Below are positions 9,197 through 18,458 of a DNA stretch of 64,000 nucleotides, in pieces. The stretch covers positions 1 to 64,000 of the forward strand of contig QKCJ01000036.1 of the NCBI GenBank assembly GCA_003245715.1, read 5' to 3'. Below the pieces are notes generated by a model. The model was not told where the DNA came from, searched no databases, and saw nothing but the letters and a program-made list of their open reading frames with translations. Position 1 is the stretch's first letter. Every line of letters begins with the position of its first letter. The position numbers and the translations under genes are program-made. The stretch comes from a bacterium. Lineage in GTDB: Bacteria; Planctomycetota; SZUA-567.

Positions 9197-10243
9197 ATGA
9201 AGGCGATACGTAAAGCAGTGCAAAACATGAAAGCATATATACCCGGAGAAAAAGCGGCGGGAGACGGTTATATAATTCTTAATGCCAATGAAAATCCATA
9301 TGAAACATCGCCGGATGTCAATAAAGCTATTTCTGCGGCGATGAAAGATTTGAAATGGTATCCTGAAAGTTCAAGTCTTGAAGTTCGTGAGGCGGCGGCA
9401 AAAGTTTATGCCGTAAAGCCGGATCAAGTGATGCTGGCTAATAGCTCAGATGAAATGTTGCGGATTTTAAATCAGTCGTGTGCTGGTGAAGGTGATAAGG
9501 TTTACGCTTTTACTCCGAGTTTTACGTTTTATAAAACATTGGCGCAGGTGCAGGGTGCGGATTTCTGTGAAATAGAATTTCCGGATGATTATTCTCTGCC
9601 GGAGTTGCCGGATATGAGTGATGCTAAGTTGGTATTTTTTCCGAATCCCGGAGCGCCAAGTGGTATGGTTTATTCGGTTGATGAAATGCGAAAACTGATT
9701 GAAGCGGCACCGGATGCGCTGGTAGTGATTGATGAAGCGTACGCGGATTTTGACGAGAATAAAAATTCGGTGGTCAAGCTTATAGACGAATATGATAATC
9801 TGGTGGTGACTAAAACATTCTCAAAGAGTTATTCATTGGCGGGTCTGCGTATTGGTCTTGGGTTTGCGTCAGAAAAAATAATGCAGGAATTAAACAAGGT
9901 CCGGGACTATTATAATGCAGACCGTCTGGCGCAGGCGGGTGCGAAGGCTGCGCTTGAAGATCAGGCAACGGTAAAAGAAAACTGCTGCAAGATTATCAGA
10001 ACACGCGAATGGTTTTCAAAAGAACTGGTTGAAGTAGCAGAAAACATCTGGCCGTCAGCGACGAATTTTATACTGGCAAGATTCAAAGCAGGTGTTGCCG
10101 GAAGACTATATGAACAACTCAAGGCGAGAAAAATTCTGGTGCGGTACTGGAACAAACCACGACTTGATGATTGTCTGAGAATATCAATTGGTACAGATGA
10201 AGATATGAAAAAAGTTATCGAAGCTATTAAAGAATTAATCTGA
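9197..10243 (+). CDS. hisC: Histidinol-phosphate aminotransferase
   Basis: PLP enzyme of histidine synthesis converting imidazole-acetol phosphate and glutamate to histidinol phosphate. The 348-aa protein begins MKAIRKAVQNMKAYIPGEK, typical of HisC, then shows LNANENPYETSP, NSSDEMLRI, the VVIDEAYADF Asp/Tyr motif and the PLP lysine in KTFSKSYSLAG. I prefer ATG 9197; ATG 9167 adds ten non-conserved residues and neither start has a strong ribosome site. No other his genes are close by, so it stands outside a his operon. Some HisC-like enzymes act on aromatic amino acids instead, so substrate is not certain. Confidence 0.88.
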   Translation: MKAIRKAVQNMKAYIPGEKAAGDGYIILNANENPYETSPDVNKAISAAMKDLKWYPESSSLEVREAAAKVYAVKPDQVMLANSSDEMLRILNQSCAGEGDKVYAFTPSFTFYKTLAQVQGADFCEIEFPDDYSLPELPDMSDAKLVFFPNPGAPSGMVYSVDEMRKLIEAAPDALVVIDEAYADFDENKNSVVKLIDEYDNLVVTKTFSKSYSLAGLRIGLGFASEKIMQELNKVRDYYNADRLAQAGAKAALEDQATVKENCCKIIRTREWFSKELVEVAENIWPSATNFILARFKAGVAGRLYEQLKARKILVRYWNKPRLDDCLRISIGTDEDMKKVIEAIKELI

Positions 10244-10258
10244 GAGGTGGGGAAATAA

Positions 10259-11218
10259 TTGAATACAATAGATTATGTGATTAATTTTCTCCATAATATA
10301 GAATTAAGCTGGCGAATATTAATTGTCACAATTATTTGTGCAATTGTCTGGCGGATAATGCTGACAACTTTCTACAGGTTGATAAGAAAAAAACAATTTG
10401 GCAAAAAAGAGAAATATAAAAACTATTCCATAAGTATTTTGGGAATTATACTACTCGCCTGTATTGGTTATGGTTTTTATGAACCATACACAATTAAAAC
10501 AACATTTACAAAAATCAGTTCAAATAAAATAACAAAACCGATTCGTATTGTTCAATTAAGTGATTTCCATTCTGATCCGACAATCAGGGTTGAAGATGAT
10601 TTACCTGAAATAATCAGGAAACTCCAGCCGGATTTAATTTTACTGACAGGTGATTATATCAACAGTGAAGCCGGGTTGCCGGTTTTTCAGAAGAGTGCAA
10701 AAGAAATAGCAAAAATAGCACCGACTTATGGCGTATATGGAAATTGGGAGGCTTGGGTTTATCCTGGCGTTAAGGTTTTTAATAATACCGGAATCACTAA
10801 ATTGCTGAGCGATGTATTATTACTTGAAATTAAGGAACAAAAAATCTGTCTGGCTGGTGGCGGGATTGACGATAGCTTTGATAAAATAATGATCAAGCTT
10901 GAAGAACATAAAAAAGACTTCAGGATTTTTCTCAATCATTTTCCCGAGATGTGGCGAGAAGCTGATGGCAGGGCGGATCTGATGCTGGCGGGGGACACAC
11001 ACAATGGGCAGATTGTTATACCGGTTTTCGGACCGATGATTAGGATGGTCAGGCAGGATAAGGTTTTTTATCCGCATGGTCTGCAGCAGCCGGGAAAAGA
11101 AATTTTAATGTATGTCAGCCGTGGTCTTGGTATGGAAGGCGGAGCAGCGCCGAGGGTTCGTTTTAATTGTGCGCCGGAGGTGGCGGTAATAGATTTGCTT
11201 CCGGAAAATTATAAATAA
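10259..11218 (+). CDS. Membrane-anchored metallophosphoesterase (YkuE/YaeI-like)
   Basis: Calcineurin-type phosphoesterase of 319 aa. Two hydrophobic segments (about residues 18-40 and 58-78) precede the catalytic domain. Metal-binding motifs are QLSDFHSD, LTGDYIN, YGNWEAW and AGDTHNGQ. The fourth motif reads GDTHNGQ where most relatives have GHTHGGQ, so one metal-binding His is replaced by Asp, and the third has Trp in place of the catalytic His of GNHE. Activity may therefore be altered. The start is TTG 10259, 8 bases after GAGGTGG. It follows hisC by 15 bases and may be cotranscribed. The gene is visibly AT-rich. The natural substrate is unknown. Confidence 0.8.
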   Translation: MNTIDYVINFLHNIELSWRILIVTIICAIVWRIMLTTFYRLIRKKQFGKKEKYKNYSISILGIILLACIGYGFYEPYTIKTTFTKISSNKITKPIRIVQLSDFHSDPTIRVEDDLPEIIRKLQPDLILLTGDYINSEAGLPVFQKSAKEIAKIAPTYGVYGNWEAWVYPGVKVFNNTGITKLLSDVLLLEIKEQKICLAGGGIDDSFDKIMIKLEEHKKDFRIFLNHFPEMWREADGRADLMLAGDTHNGQIVIPVFGPMIRMVRQDKVFYPHGLQQPGKEILMYVSRGLGMEGGAAPRVRFNCAPEVAVIDLLPENYK

Positions 11219-11224
11219 AAAAAA

Positions 11225-11252
11225 CCGTCTGAAAACCAGACGGATAATTTTT
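11225..11252. terminator. Bidirectional terminator
   Basis: Stem CCGTCTG-AAAAC-CAGACGG with ATAATTTTT on the plus side and a run of eight T on the minus side. It ends the metallophosphoesterase gene from the left and the small double-glycine peptide gene from the right. Confidence 0.9.
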
Positions 11253-11273
11253 AATTTATGGGAATCAAAGAAA

Positions 11274-11558
11274 CTAGCCGACGAAAGCTTTTGCAAAACG
11301 TAGAGCAAATGCATGTTGTTCTTTGGTAAGTTTAAATTCATCATCAACTTTCCAACCACTTACATCTCCGCCAAATTTCTCATCTATCATTTTCATGAAG
11401 ACATCTTTGTCATAAACAGTTCCCTTGGGAGCTTCAGTTGGATGAGTAAAAATATAGGCGTGTCCATCATCAAGAGAAGAAGGATCGACAGGTATGTTAG
11501 TACCAGCGCCACCAGCGATATGCTCGACCTGTTCCATTGTAAGTTTGCTTTTTTGCAT
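11274..11558 (-). CDS. Small peptide with double-glycine-type leader
   Basis: A 94-aa product not matched to a known family. Residues 1-17 read MQKSKLTMEQVEHIAGG, resembling the double-glycine leaders of bacteriocins and other peptides cut by C39 peptidase-ABC transporters (pattern L-x-x-x-E-x-L/V-x-x-I-x-GG). The remaining 77 residues start AGTNIPVDPSSLDD, contain no cysteine, and have a predicted helix near the C-terminus (LTKEQHAFALRFAKAFVG). ATG 11558 has a ribosome site AAAGGGGA. It ends at a bidirectional terminator and starts 93 bases after cobM on the same strand. No transporter, peptidase or immunity gene is adjacent, so export is an inference from the leader alone. The glycine pair could also be chance in a small cytoplasmic protein. 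Confidence 0.7.
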   Translation of the reverse strand: MQKSKLTMEQVEHIAGGAGTNIPVDPSSLDDGHAYIFTHPTEAPKGTVYDKDVFMKMIDEKFGGDVSGWKVDDEFKLTKEQHAFALRFAKAFVG

Positions 11559-11651
11559 GATATTCCCCTTTGAATTTTTTAGAAGTCAAAAATGTTGCTA
11601 ACTATGGAATCTTTGATGATTGATTGACATACCTGTTTCGGAAAATATAAA

Positions 11652-12404
11652 TTATTTTCTGAAATCATGTGAAAAATCCGGATCATATAACTTGGAATAT
11701 TTGTCACAATCTGCACCGACAAGGGCGCGACCGATCATAATTATTGCAGTTTTATTGATTCCGGATTCCCTGACCATTGACGGAAGAGTTGAAAGGGTTG
11801 CAGAAATTTTGATCTCGTCAGGCCATGAAACTTTATAGATGAAAGCTGCCGGACAATCTGCGCCATAATAATCTGAAAGTTCAAGACATATTTCATCAAG
11901 CTTGTGCGCAGAAAGATAAAGGCATAAGGTCGCGCCGGTTTGAGCGAATTTTTCAAGAGTCTGTTTTTCCGGCATCGGGGTGCGCCCGGAAGTTCTGGTT
12001 ATGACAACAGCCTGGGATATTTCGGGGGCGGTAAGCTGAGTCTTGAGACTTGCGGCAGCGGCCTGAAATGCGCTGATGCCGGGGACAACTTCATACTCAA
12101 TATCAAGCTTTACCAGTTCAGCCATCTGTTCATTTATCGCGCCGAAAATCGCCGGGTCGCCGGTGTGCAGTCTGATAACATCAATATTCTTATCGCGGCA
12201 ATCATTGATTATTGAAATGATTTCCGGCAGGTTCAGGTTTGCTGAATCATAAACGCAGCAATCGTTGGGTACGAGTCTAATAATTTGCGGATTAATCAGA
12301 CTGCCAGCCCAGATACAGCATTTTGCCTTGGTAAGAAGAGAGTGCGCTTTTATAGTAAGGTATTCAGGATTACCACTGCCTGCGCCGACAAAAAAAACTT
12401 TCAT
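11652..12404 (-). CDS. cobM: Precorrin-4 C11-methyltransferase (CobM/CbiF)
   Basis: SAM-dependent methyltransferase adding the C-11 methyl group in corrin ring synthesis for cobalamin. The 250-aa sequence follows the family closely: VGAGSGNPEYLTIKA at the N-terminus, VIRLHTGDPAIFGAINEQM, VPGISAFQAAAA, ITRTSGRTPMPE and YKVSWPDEIKISATL. The start codon lies one base after the stop of the capD-like gene (TAA-A-ATG), so the two are translationally coupled although unrelated in pathway. Only one other cobalamin gene is in the window (cobU, 22.2 kb); the rest of the pathway must lie elsewhere. Confidence 0.93.
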   Translation of the reverse strand: MKVFFVGAGSGNPEYLTIKAHSLLTKAKCCIWAGSLINPQIIRLVPNDCCVYDSANLNLPEIISIINDCRDKNIDVIRLHTGDPAIFGAINEQMAELVKLDIEYEVVPGISAFQAAAASLKTQLTAPEISQAVVITRTSGRTPMPEKQTLEKFAQTGATLCLYLSAHKLDEICLELSDYYGADCPAAFIYKVSWPDEIKISATLSTLPSMVRESGINKTAIIMIGRALVGADCDKYSKLYDPDFSHDFRK

Positions 12405-12405
12405 T

Positions 12406-14286
12406 TTATCTTTCTACATTCATTCCCGGGACATAACGCATCAGCAGATTACGCGCTGCCTGATCGTCGCCTTTAGCGATAATTTCAGAGATTTCAGTTT
12501 TAATTTCGTCAAGATTATAGTTATTGTCAACTGGGTGTGCGACCCGAATGCGCGGGTGTGAACTGCTGGTGAGTTTTTCATCTTCAAGGAAAAGTTCCTC
12601 AAACATTTTTTCACCCGGACGCAGGCCGATATATTTGATGGCGATATCCTTTTCAGGGACCAGTCCGTTTAAGGTTATCAGGTGACGGGCAATTTCATCA
12701 ATCTTGATTGGTTCACCCATATCAAGAACACAGGTTGCGCCTTCGTTGGCAACGGACGCGATAATGACGAGACCCACTGCTTCGGGAATAGTCATAAAAT
12801 ATCTGGTGATGTTTGGATGGGTGATAGTAACGGGGCCACCTTTCTGAATCTGGCGCTGCAGGATCGGAATAAGGCTGCCGGCTGAGCCGAGGACATTACC
12901 GAAGCGTACAGCCATGAAATTACTCTTGCTGTTTTGTTCTCTGGCCTGATTGGCTATTTTACGGACACTGACCTCGGCCATATATTTGCTGGCGCCCATG
13001 ATATTGGTCGGACGGACGGCCTTGTCGGTTGAGATCAGCACGAAGCGTTCAACGCCGATATTTTTTGAACACTCAGCAATGTTGATTGTACCGAGGATGT
13101 TGTTGGATAAAGCTTCGCGTGGGCATTCCTCCATAAGTGGGACGTGCTTATGCGCGGCGGCGTGGAAGACAATATCAGGCTTGAATTTATTGAAGATTTC
13201 CTCAAGGCGTCTGCGGTCGCGGATAGAGCCGAAAGCAATTTTGAAATCAAGATCAGGATTTAATTCATGCAGCTCAAGGCGCAGAAAGTAAAGACCGTTT
13301 TCATTGAGATCAAGCGCGATAAGCTGTTTGATGCCAAAACCGGATAACTGGCGGCAAAGTTCAGAACCGATTGATCCGGCCGCACCAGTTATCAGAACTT
13401 TTTTACCGATAAAATACTCAGAGAGTTTTACGTTATCAAAGGTCACACTTTCACGGCGCAGCAAATCTTCCAATTTAAGATCCTGCAATGCCACCGGCTG
13501 CGCTCCCTGCTGGACAATTTCATTATATGAAGGAATTTTCTTGAAGAGAATATTATGCCCCGAGCAGATTTCAACCAGATGGCGTACTTTTGCTGAAGGC
13601 AGCTTGGCAATAGCGATCAATACTTTGTCGATTCCTTTTTTGCCGATAATTTCATGGAGGTCTTCAATACTGCCCAGAACCGGAATACCGAGGATGCGTG
13701 TACCGATTTTGACAGGGTTGTCATCAATGTAGCCGACAACCTGATAAGGATATTTTCCTGAGTGAATGATATCGCGCAATAGTAACTGACCTGTATGCCC
13801 AGCGCCGAAAATGATGGTTTTCATCGGTTTTTCCGAATCAAGCGAAAAACGCGCAAGGCGGTGATGCAGAATATAGCTGGCGTATCTTGGCAGGAAGCGG
13901 ATTATACCCATACCGATAAGTGTCGAAGCTGCTTCAAGAAAATAAACTGTACGCGGTGGATGGGTTTGGGAGATATTACCGAAGTAACTGATGGCAAAGA
14001 AAAGTACGGTTCCGGCGGCAACACCGGTTGAAACAGAAAACGCTTCATGCAGGCTTGCCTGGTGGAAAGACCAGTTATATTGCTTAACCAGTATTCCGCA
14101 AACCAGTCTGACTCCCAGAAGCCAGGGTAGTGTACTGAGGAATATGTCTTTATATAAAGATATTGAAGTGATATTGTCTTTCTCGATCACATCAAGGCGC
14201 AGCAGGAACGCCAGATAATAACCAAGGCAGATAATCAGGATATCACATAAAAGTAGCGAAAATTTTCGGAATAAAGAACTTTGCAT
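12406..14286 (-). CDS. CapD/FlaA1-type nucleoside-diphosphate-sugar dehydratase
   Basis: Membrane-bound short-chain dehydrogenase-type enzyme of 626 aa making modified UDP-sugars for surface polysaccharide or glycan; characterised relatives are UDP-GlcNAc 4,6-dehydratases (WbpM, PglF). Four N-terminal membrane helices (residues 1-140), a first nucleotide-binding-like fold with IIFGAGHTGQLLL, then the main Rossmann motif LITGAAGSIGSE near residue 291, HAAAHKHVPLME, and the catalytic ISTDKAVRPTNIMGASK. It ends one base before cobM and is divergent from a DegT-type aminotransferase 107 bases away. The pair could form a 4-keto then 4-amino sugar route. No other polysaccharide genes are next to it. 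Confidence 0.9.
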   Translation of the reverse strand: MQSSLFRKFSLLLCDILIICLGYYLAFLLRLDVIEKDNITSISLYKDIFLSTLPWLLGVRLVCGILVKQYNWSFHQASLHEAFSVSTGVAAGTVLFFAISYFGNISQTHPPRTVYFLEAASTLIGMGIIRFLPRYASYILHHRLARFSLDSEKPMKTIIFGAGHTGQLLLRDIIHSGKYPYQVVGYIDDNPVKIGTRILGIPVLGSIEDLHEIIGKKGIDKVLIAIAKLPSAKVRHLVEICSGHNILFKKIPSYNEIVQQGAQPVALQDLKLEDLLRRESVTFDNVKLSEYFIGKKVLITGAAGSIGSELCRQLSGFGIKQLIALDLNENGLYFLRLELHELNPDLDFKIAFGSIRDRRRLEEIFNKFKPDIVFHAAAHKHVPLMEECPREALSNNILGTINIAECSKNIGVERFVLISTDKAVRPTNIMGASKYMAEVSVRKIANQAREQNSKSNFMAVRFGNVLGSAGSLIPILQRQIQKGGPVTITHPNITRYFMTIPEAVGLVIIASVANEGATCVLDMGEPIKIDEIARHLITLNGLVPEKDIAIKYIGLRPGEKMFEELFLEDEKLTSSSHPRIRVAHPVDNNYNLDEIKTEISEIIAKGDDQAARNLLMRYVPGMNVER

Positions 14287-14392
14287 ATATACGGCCTTAT
14301 CGATACAATATTAATTATAACCTATTATATCGGTATGAGGTTAAAAAGGATTGAGTTATTATCCATTTGTGTGGCGGTAATGTCAAGTAAGG

Positions 14393-15661
14393 GTGAATAT
14401 TTTGAAGTTAATTGATGAACTTACCAGGTTGGTTGATGAAAATCACAGGCTTGGGAAGATACAGGAGCGGGATTTTTCAAATCTGGCCAATGAACGTTTT
14501 GGTCTGTGGCCGCACTTTGATGCGGCGGATATGCTGGCTGTCATGCAGGTTATGGAGTCTGGTCGGGTTAACCGCTGGACAGGAAACCAGAATGTAGCCT
14601 TTGAAAAGGAATTTGCCGAATATTGCGGTTCAAAATACGCAATCAGTGTCTTTAACGGAACAGTTGCGCTTGAATTGGCACTGCAGGCTTTTGATATTGG
14701 CGAGGGTGATGAAGTCATTACTACATGCCGAACCTTTATCGCCTCGGCAAGTTGTATTGTGATGCGGGGAGCTACGCCGATAATTGCCGATGTTGACCCG
14801 GTTTCGCAGAATATAACTGTTGAAACAATCAGTCCGCTGGTAAATGAAAAAACCAGAGCAATTATCTGCGTGCATCATGCGGGCTGGCCATGTGAGATGG
14901 ATAAAATCTGTGAGTTTGCCAAAAAACATAAATTAAAAGTTATTGAGGATTGCGCTCAGGCTCATGGTGCGGAGTATAAAGGTAAAAAAGTTGGTAACTG
15001 GGGTGACATTGCAGCATTTTCCTTCTGTCAGGACAAGATTATGACCACCGGCGGCGAGGGTGGAGTAATTTTGACAGACAATGAAGATTTATACTATAAA
15101 ATGTGGGCTTATAAGGATCATGGCAAGTCTTATCAGGCGGTTTATGAGCGGGAACATCCGCTTGGTTTCCGCTGGCTGCACGAAAGTTTCGGCACTAATT
15201 TCAGAATGCTTGAGATGCAGGCGGCGCTTGGCCGGGTTGCTTTGCGCAAACTTCCAGAGTGGCTGGAGAAACGCGAGAAATATGCAGAAATTTATAATAC
15301 TAAATTCGCCGGACTTACCGGTATACGTCTGACAATTCCTGAAAGTGACATCAAACACGCTTATTATAAATATTACTGTTTTGTCAAACCTGAAAAGCTC
15401 AAGCCGGATTGGGATTTGTACCGGATAATCGAGAACATCAATGCCAAGGGTATCCCGGCATATTCAGGAAGTTGCTGGAATATCACTGCTGAAAAAGCGT
15501 TCACTGATAAAGGCTGGGAACTGGGAGCTGACAAACTGCCGATTGCGGAGGTGCTGCGTGAAACTTCATTAATGTTGCTGCTGCATCCGACTCTTGAAGA
15601 AGAAGATATAATTCAGGCGGCAGACATTGTCTGTGAAATCATCAAAGAGGCGCAGCTTTAA
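14393..15661 (+). CDS. DegT/DnrJ/EryC1-type sugar aminotransferase
   Basis: PLP-dependent aminotransferase of 422 aa acting on keto-sugar nucleotides. It shows NVAFEKEFAEYCG, NGTVALELAL, DEVITTCRTFIASA, EDCAQAHGAEYKGKKVG and the PLP lysine in FSFCQDKIMTTGGEGG. The start is GTG 14393, with only a weak upstream GTAAGG; the N-terminal 30 residues are less conserved. It lies divergent to the FlaA1-type dehydratase, so its likely substrate is a 4-keto-6-deoxy UDP-sugar, by inference. The next gene starts inside its stop codon (TAATG). Confidence 0.9.
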   Translation: MNILKLIDELTRLVDENHRLGKIQERDFSNLANERFGLWPHFDAADMLAVMQVMESGRVNRWTGNQNVAFEKEFAEYCGSKYAISVFNGTVALELALQAFDIGEGDEVITTCRTFIASASCIVMRGATPIIADVDPVSQNITVETISPLVNEKTRAIICVHHAGWPCEMDKICEFAKKHKLKVIEDCAQAHGAEYKGKKVGNWGDIAAFSFCQDKIMTTGGEGGVILTDNEDLYYKMWAYKDHGKSYQAVYEREHPLGFRWLHESFGTNFRMLEMQAALGRVALRKLPEWLEKREKYAEIYNTKFAGLTGIRLTIPESDIKHAYYKYYCFVKPEKLKPDWDLYRIIENINAKGIPAYSGSCWNITAEKAFTDKGWELGADKLPIAEVLRETSLMLLLHPTLEEEDIIQAADIVCEIIKEAQL

Positions 15662-16176
15662 TGCCGGTTTATGAATTTTACTGCTCAGACTGTCATAAGA
15701 TTTACCAGTTTTTCGCTCGTACTGCTGCGACAGATAAAGTGCCTGATTGCCCGGTCTGCGGGAAGAAAAAACTCAGCCGGGAGATATCAAACTTTGCAAT
15801 AATCAGCCAGTCAAATAATCAAATGTCAGGGATTGAAGGAAATGATGACATAAATGAGAACCTGATTGTTGATGCGCTGATGAATCTGGCAGACAAAAGC
15901 AGTGAGCTTGAGCAGGCTGATATCTGTGACGATAAAAAAACGGCTAAAGCAGTCGAGGTTTTTAAGAGTTTTATCAAAGAGAGCAAGATCAAGACTGACG
16001 GGCGGATTGAGGATGCATTGCTGCGAGCGACAGGTATGAAGACAGAGGGCGAGATTGCCGCGGAGCTTGAGGATAGTCTGGATGCGGAGGATTATCAGCT
16101 TGCGCTTGAGCAATTAAAAAATTATAAACGCTGTTTATCAAGGCCGCAAACGGACGATAAACTATACGATTTATAA
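15661..16176 (+). CDS. FmdB-type zinc-ribbon protein
   Basis: A 171-aa protein whose first 40 residues form a zinc ribbon of the FmdB/Cxxc_CxxC_SSSS type: MPVYEFYCSDC, then CPVCGKK, with Cys 8, 11, 30 and 33. The rest is acidic and helical with no recognised domain and is longer than the usual 70-110 aa. Its ATG overlaps the stop of the aminotransferase gene by one base, so the two are cotranscribed. FmdB relatives are thought to be regulators, but evidence is thin. Confidence 0.78.
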   Translation: MPVYEFYCSDCHKIYQFFARTAATDKVPDCPVCGKKKLSREISNFAIISQSNNQMSGIEGNDDINENLIVDALMNLADKSSELEQADICDDKKTAKAVEVFKSFIKESKIKTDGRIEDALLRATGMKTEGEIAAELEDSLDAEDYQLALEQLKNYKRCLSRPQTDDKLYDL

Positions 16177-16221
16177 TATAATTTCAGAAAGTATTAATCT
16201 GTAATTTTACGGAGGCAGTAT

Positions 16222-17313
16222 ATGAAGAGGTTTGGTGCGGTAGTCGGGCTGGTTATTTTTGTTCTTGTAGCGATGATGAATCTGCAGGCTAGTGAAGAAA
16301 TCCTGACCAATCAGGATGTTATGGATATGATTAAAGCGGGGCTTAGTTCTGAGCTGGTTGCCAAGAAGATTTCATCAGGTGACGGTATTTTCGAGATGTC
16401 ACCACAGTCGATGATTGATCTGAAAAAAGCAGGTGTGCCTGATCCTCTCATTGAAATGATGCTCAAGGAAAGTATCAAGACCCAGAAGAAAATCCGTGCC
16501 AAAATGATGGTAGAAATTCAAAATCTGGCTTCGGATAATCCTGAAGTAAGCCGTAAGGCATATTTCTATCTTAAACGCCTCAATCAGGCGGCTTTCCCGC
16601 AACTTCGTGACGCGCTTGGTGATATTAATCCGGCAATCCGCGCCAGTGCCGCCAAAACCCTTGGCGAGTTTGGTGATAAAAATTCTGCGACACTTTTGCG
16701 TGAGCTTATCCATGATAAAGACGAAGGAGTTCGGCTCAATGCCGCTGAAGCGCTGGCGCTTCTGCAGGATGAGGCCGGATTGATGATTGCGCGTAAGGCA
16801 GTGTCATCTGGAGTGAATCCGCTGGATGGTTACATCAAACTTCTGGGACTGCGTAAAGATTTGGAGTACGCCGGATTTATCGGGATGCGCTTGTTGAAGA
16901 ACCCTGATGCAAAAACCAGAGCGATGGCGGCGTGGGCGCTTGGCGAGATTTGCACAGAGCGTGCGCTGATTCCGCTTGAGGACGCATTGATTAATGACCG
17001 TGATATTGAAGTTAAAAAAGCGGCGGCACTGGCAATCGGCAAGCTGCACAAAGAATCAAGCTTCACCAAGCTTGCCAATATCGGCAGTGATTTTCCCAAG
17101 GTCAGAAAAGAAGTTCTGATTGCTATAGGCCAGTATCCAGCAGAGAAGTCTGTACCGTTTCTGATTGCGGTAATGAGCCAAACCTTTGATGCAGATCAGA
17201 AAAAGGTAATCCGTGACGCGTTGCGCAAACACACTTCACGCGATTTTGGTGATGACATGCAGAAATGGAAACAGTGGCTCAATGATAATAAAGATAAACT
17301 CAGCAAAGAGTAG
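16222..17313 (+). CDS. Secreted HEAT-repeat protein
   Basis: A 363-aa exported protein. Residues 1-23 form a signal peptide (MKRFGAVVGLVIFVLVAMMNLQA). Residues 27-85 are a helical module (LTNQDVMDMIKAGLSSELVAKKI ... GVPDPLIEMML in shortened form) common before repeats in envelope proteins. From about 105 onward there are HEAT/PBS-lyase-like repeats, for example NPAIRASAAKTLGEFGD and DEGVRLNAAEALALL. Such repeats make scaffolds for protein binding. ATG 16222 follows GGAGG. No partner is evident; the role is unknown. Confidence 0.8.
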   Translation: MKRFGAVVGLVIFVLVAMMNLQASEEILTNQDVMDMIKAGLSSELVAKKISSGDGIFEMSPQSMIDLKKAGVPDPLIEMMLKESIKTQKKIRAKMMVEIQNLASDNPEVSRKAYFYLKRLNQAAFPQLRDALGDINPAIRASAAKTLGEFGDKNSATLLRELIHDKDEGVRLNAAEALALLQDEAGLMIARKAVSSGVNPLDGYIKLLGLRKDLEYAGFIGMRLLKNPDAKTRAMAAWALGEICTERALIPLEDALINDRDIEVKKAAALAIGKLHKESSFTKLANIGSDFPKVRKEVLIAIGQYPAEKSVPFLIAVMSQTFDADQKKVIRDALRKHTSRDFGDDMQKWKQWLNDNKDKLSKE

Positions 17314-17340
17314 GCGAATTCATAAATCTTGAAGTATGAA

Positions 17341-18333
17341 TTAAATTAGTCCCAACAATTGCAGATCTTTTTCCCGCACGACATATGCTTTGTGCGGGAT
17401 TTTTTTCAGGTCAAAACGCAGTAGCAATTCCTGCATGCTTAATTCCTCACCAAATTCGGCAAACTTCATTGTATACGCCAGCCAACCGATAACTTTTTGC
17501 GCACTTGTCTTAGTTTCATTTCTGATCTGAGAAATTCTGGTATCGCCATGACGCTTAGCCAGCCGTCGGCCATCTTCGCCAATAACAAGCGGCAGATGCA
17601 GAAACTCCGGTGGTCGCATGCCTAGCGCTTCATAAAGGGCAATTTGTCGGTGGGTGCTTGGCAGAAGATCATCCGCGCGGATCACTTCCGTTATATCCAT
17701 CGCGTTATCATCAACAACAACAGCAAGCTGATATGCCGCACTTTTTTCATTACGGGCGATTACAAAATCACCGCTGAAAAGCTGGAGGTCTTCAATCTGG
17801 GTGCCGCAAAAATTATCCGTAAAAACGCTCTCCCCCTGCGGCGCATGAAAACGCCACGCCGGAACTTTACCCGATTCACGTTCGGCATGTTCAGGGTCTG
17901 TGTATTTATCGCGGCACAGATTAGGATAAAACAATTCATCACCAGCATGCGGCGCTGACTGGGCGGCTTGAATGTCAGCGCGGGTGCAGGTGCAGGGATA
18001 GATATCCCCCTGCTGGCGGAGTTGCTCGAAAGCTTCAGAATAAAAGTTCTGTCGCTCAGACTGAATATAAGGTCCGTACGTGGTGATTTCAGGATTAAGC
18101 GATTGCGGCCCTTCATCCCAGTCTAGCCCGAGCCATTTGAGGTCGGTATAAATCTCGCCGATTTTTTCCGGTTTGACCTTGGGATGGTCAAGGTCTTCAA
18201 TGCGCATGATGATCTCACCGCACAGGCTTCTGGCGCGCAGCCAGCTGAAAAGAAAAGTCCGGGCGTTACCAAGATGAAGCGCGCCGGTCGGGCTTGGGGC
18301 GAGTCTGGTACGGTACGGTATGTCTTTTTTCAT
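17341..18333 (-). CDS. gluQ: Glutamyl-Q tRNA(Asp) synthetase
   Basis: A 330-aa truncated GluRS-like enzyme lacking the anticodon-binding domain. GluQRS transfers glutamate onto queuosine at position 34 of tRNA(Asp). Seen: RLAPSPTGALHLGNARTFL (HIGH region as HLGN), IEDLDHPK, a zinc site CTC...YPNLC near residues 130-160, and RLAKRHGDT in place of KMSKS. ATG 18333 (MKKDIPYRTR) is preferred over TTG 18348, which adds five residues without a ribosome site. It converges on the HEAT-protein gene with 27 bases between their stops. A full GlnRS is encoded further on. Confidence 0.88.
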   Translation of the reverse strand: MKKDIPYRTRLAPSPTGALHLGNARTFLFSWLRARSLCGEIIMRIEDLDHPKVKPEKIGEIYTDLKWLGLDWDEGPQSLNPEITTYGPYIQSERQNFYSEAFEQLRQQGDIYPCTCTRADIQAAQSAPHAGDELFYPNLCRDKYTDPEHAERESGKVPAWRFHAPQGESVFTDNFCGTQIEDLQLFSGDFVIARNEKSAAYQLAVVVDDNAMDITEVIRADDLLPSTHRQIALYEALGMRPPEFLHLPLVIGEDGRRLAKRHGDTRISQIRNETKTSAQKVIGWLAYTMKFAEFGEELSMQELLLRFDLKKIPHKAYVVREKDLQLLGLI

Positions 18334-18458
18334 ATTAATTTTGACCAATTATAAATATTAATGGAAGTATAATTTGAAAAACACAGATTAATATAATATC
18401 ATATTACAGATAAATAATGAAGAACGAAAAAAAAGGTGTAGTAAGGTAAAGCAGGAAA

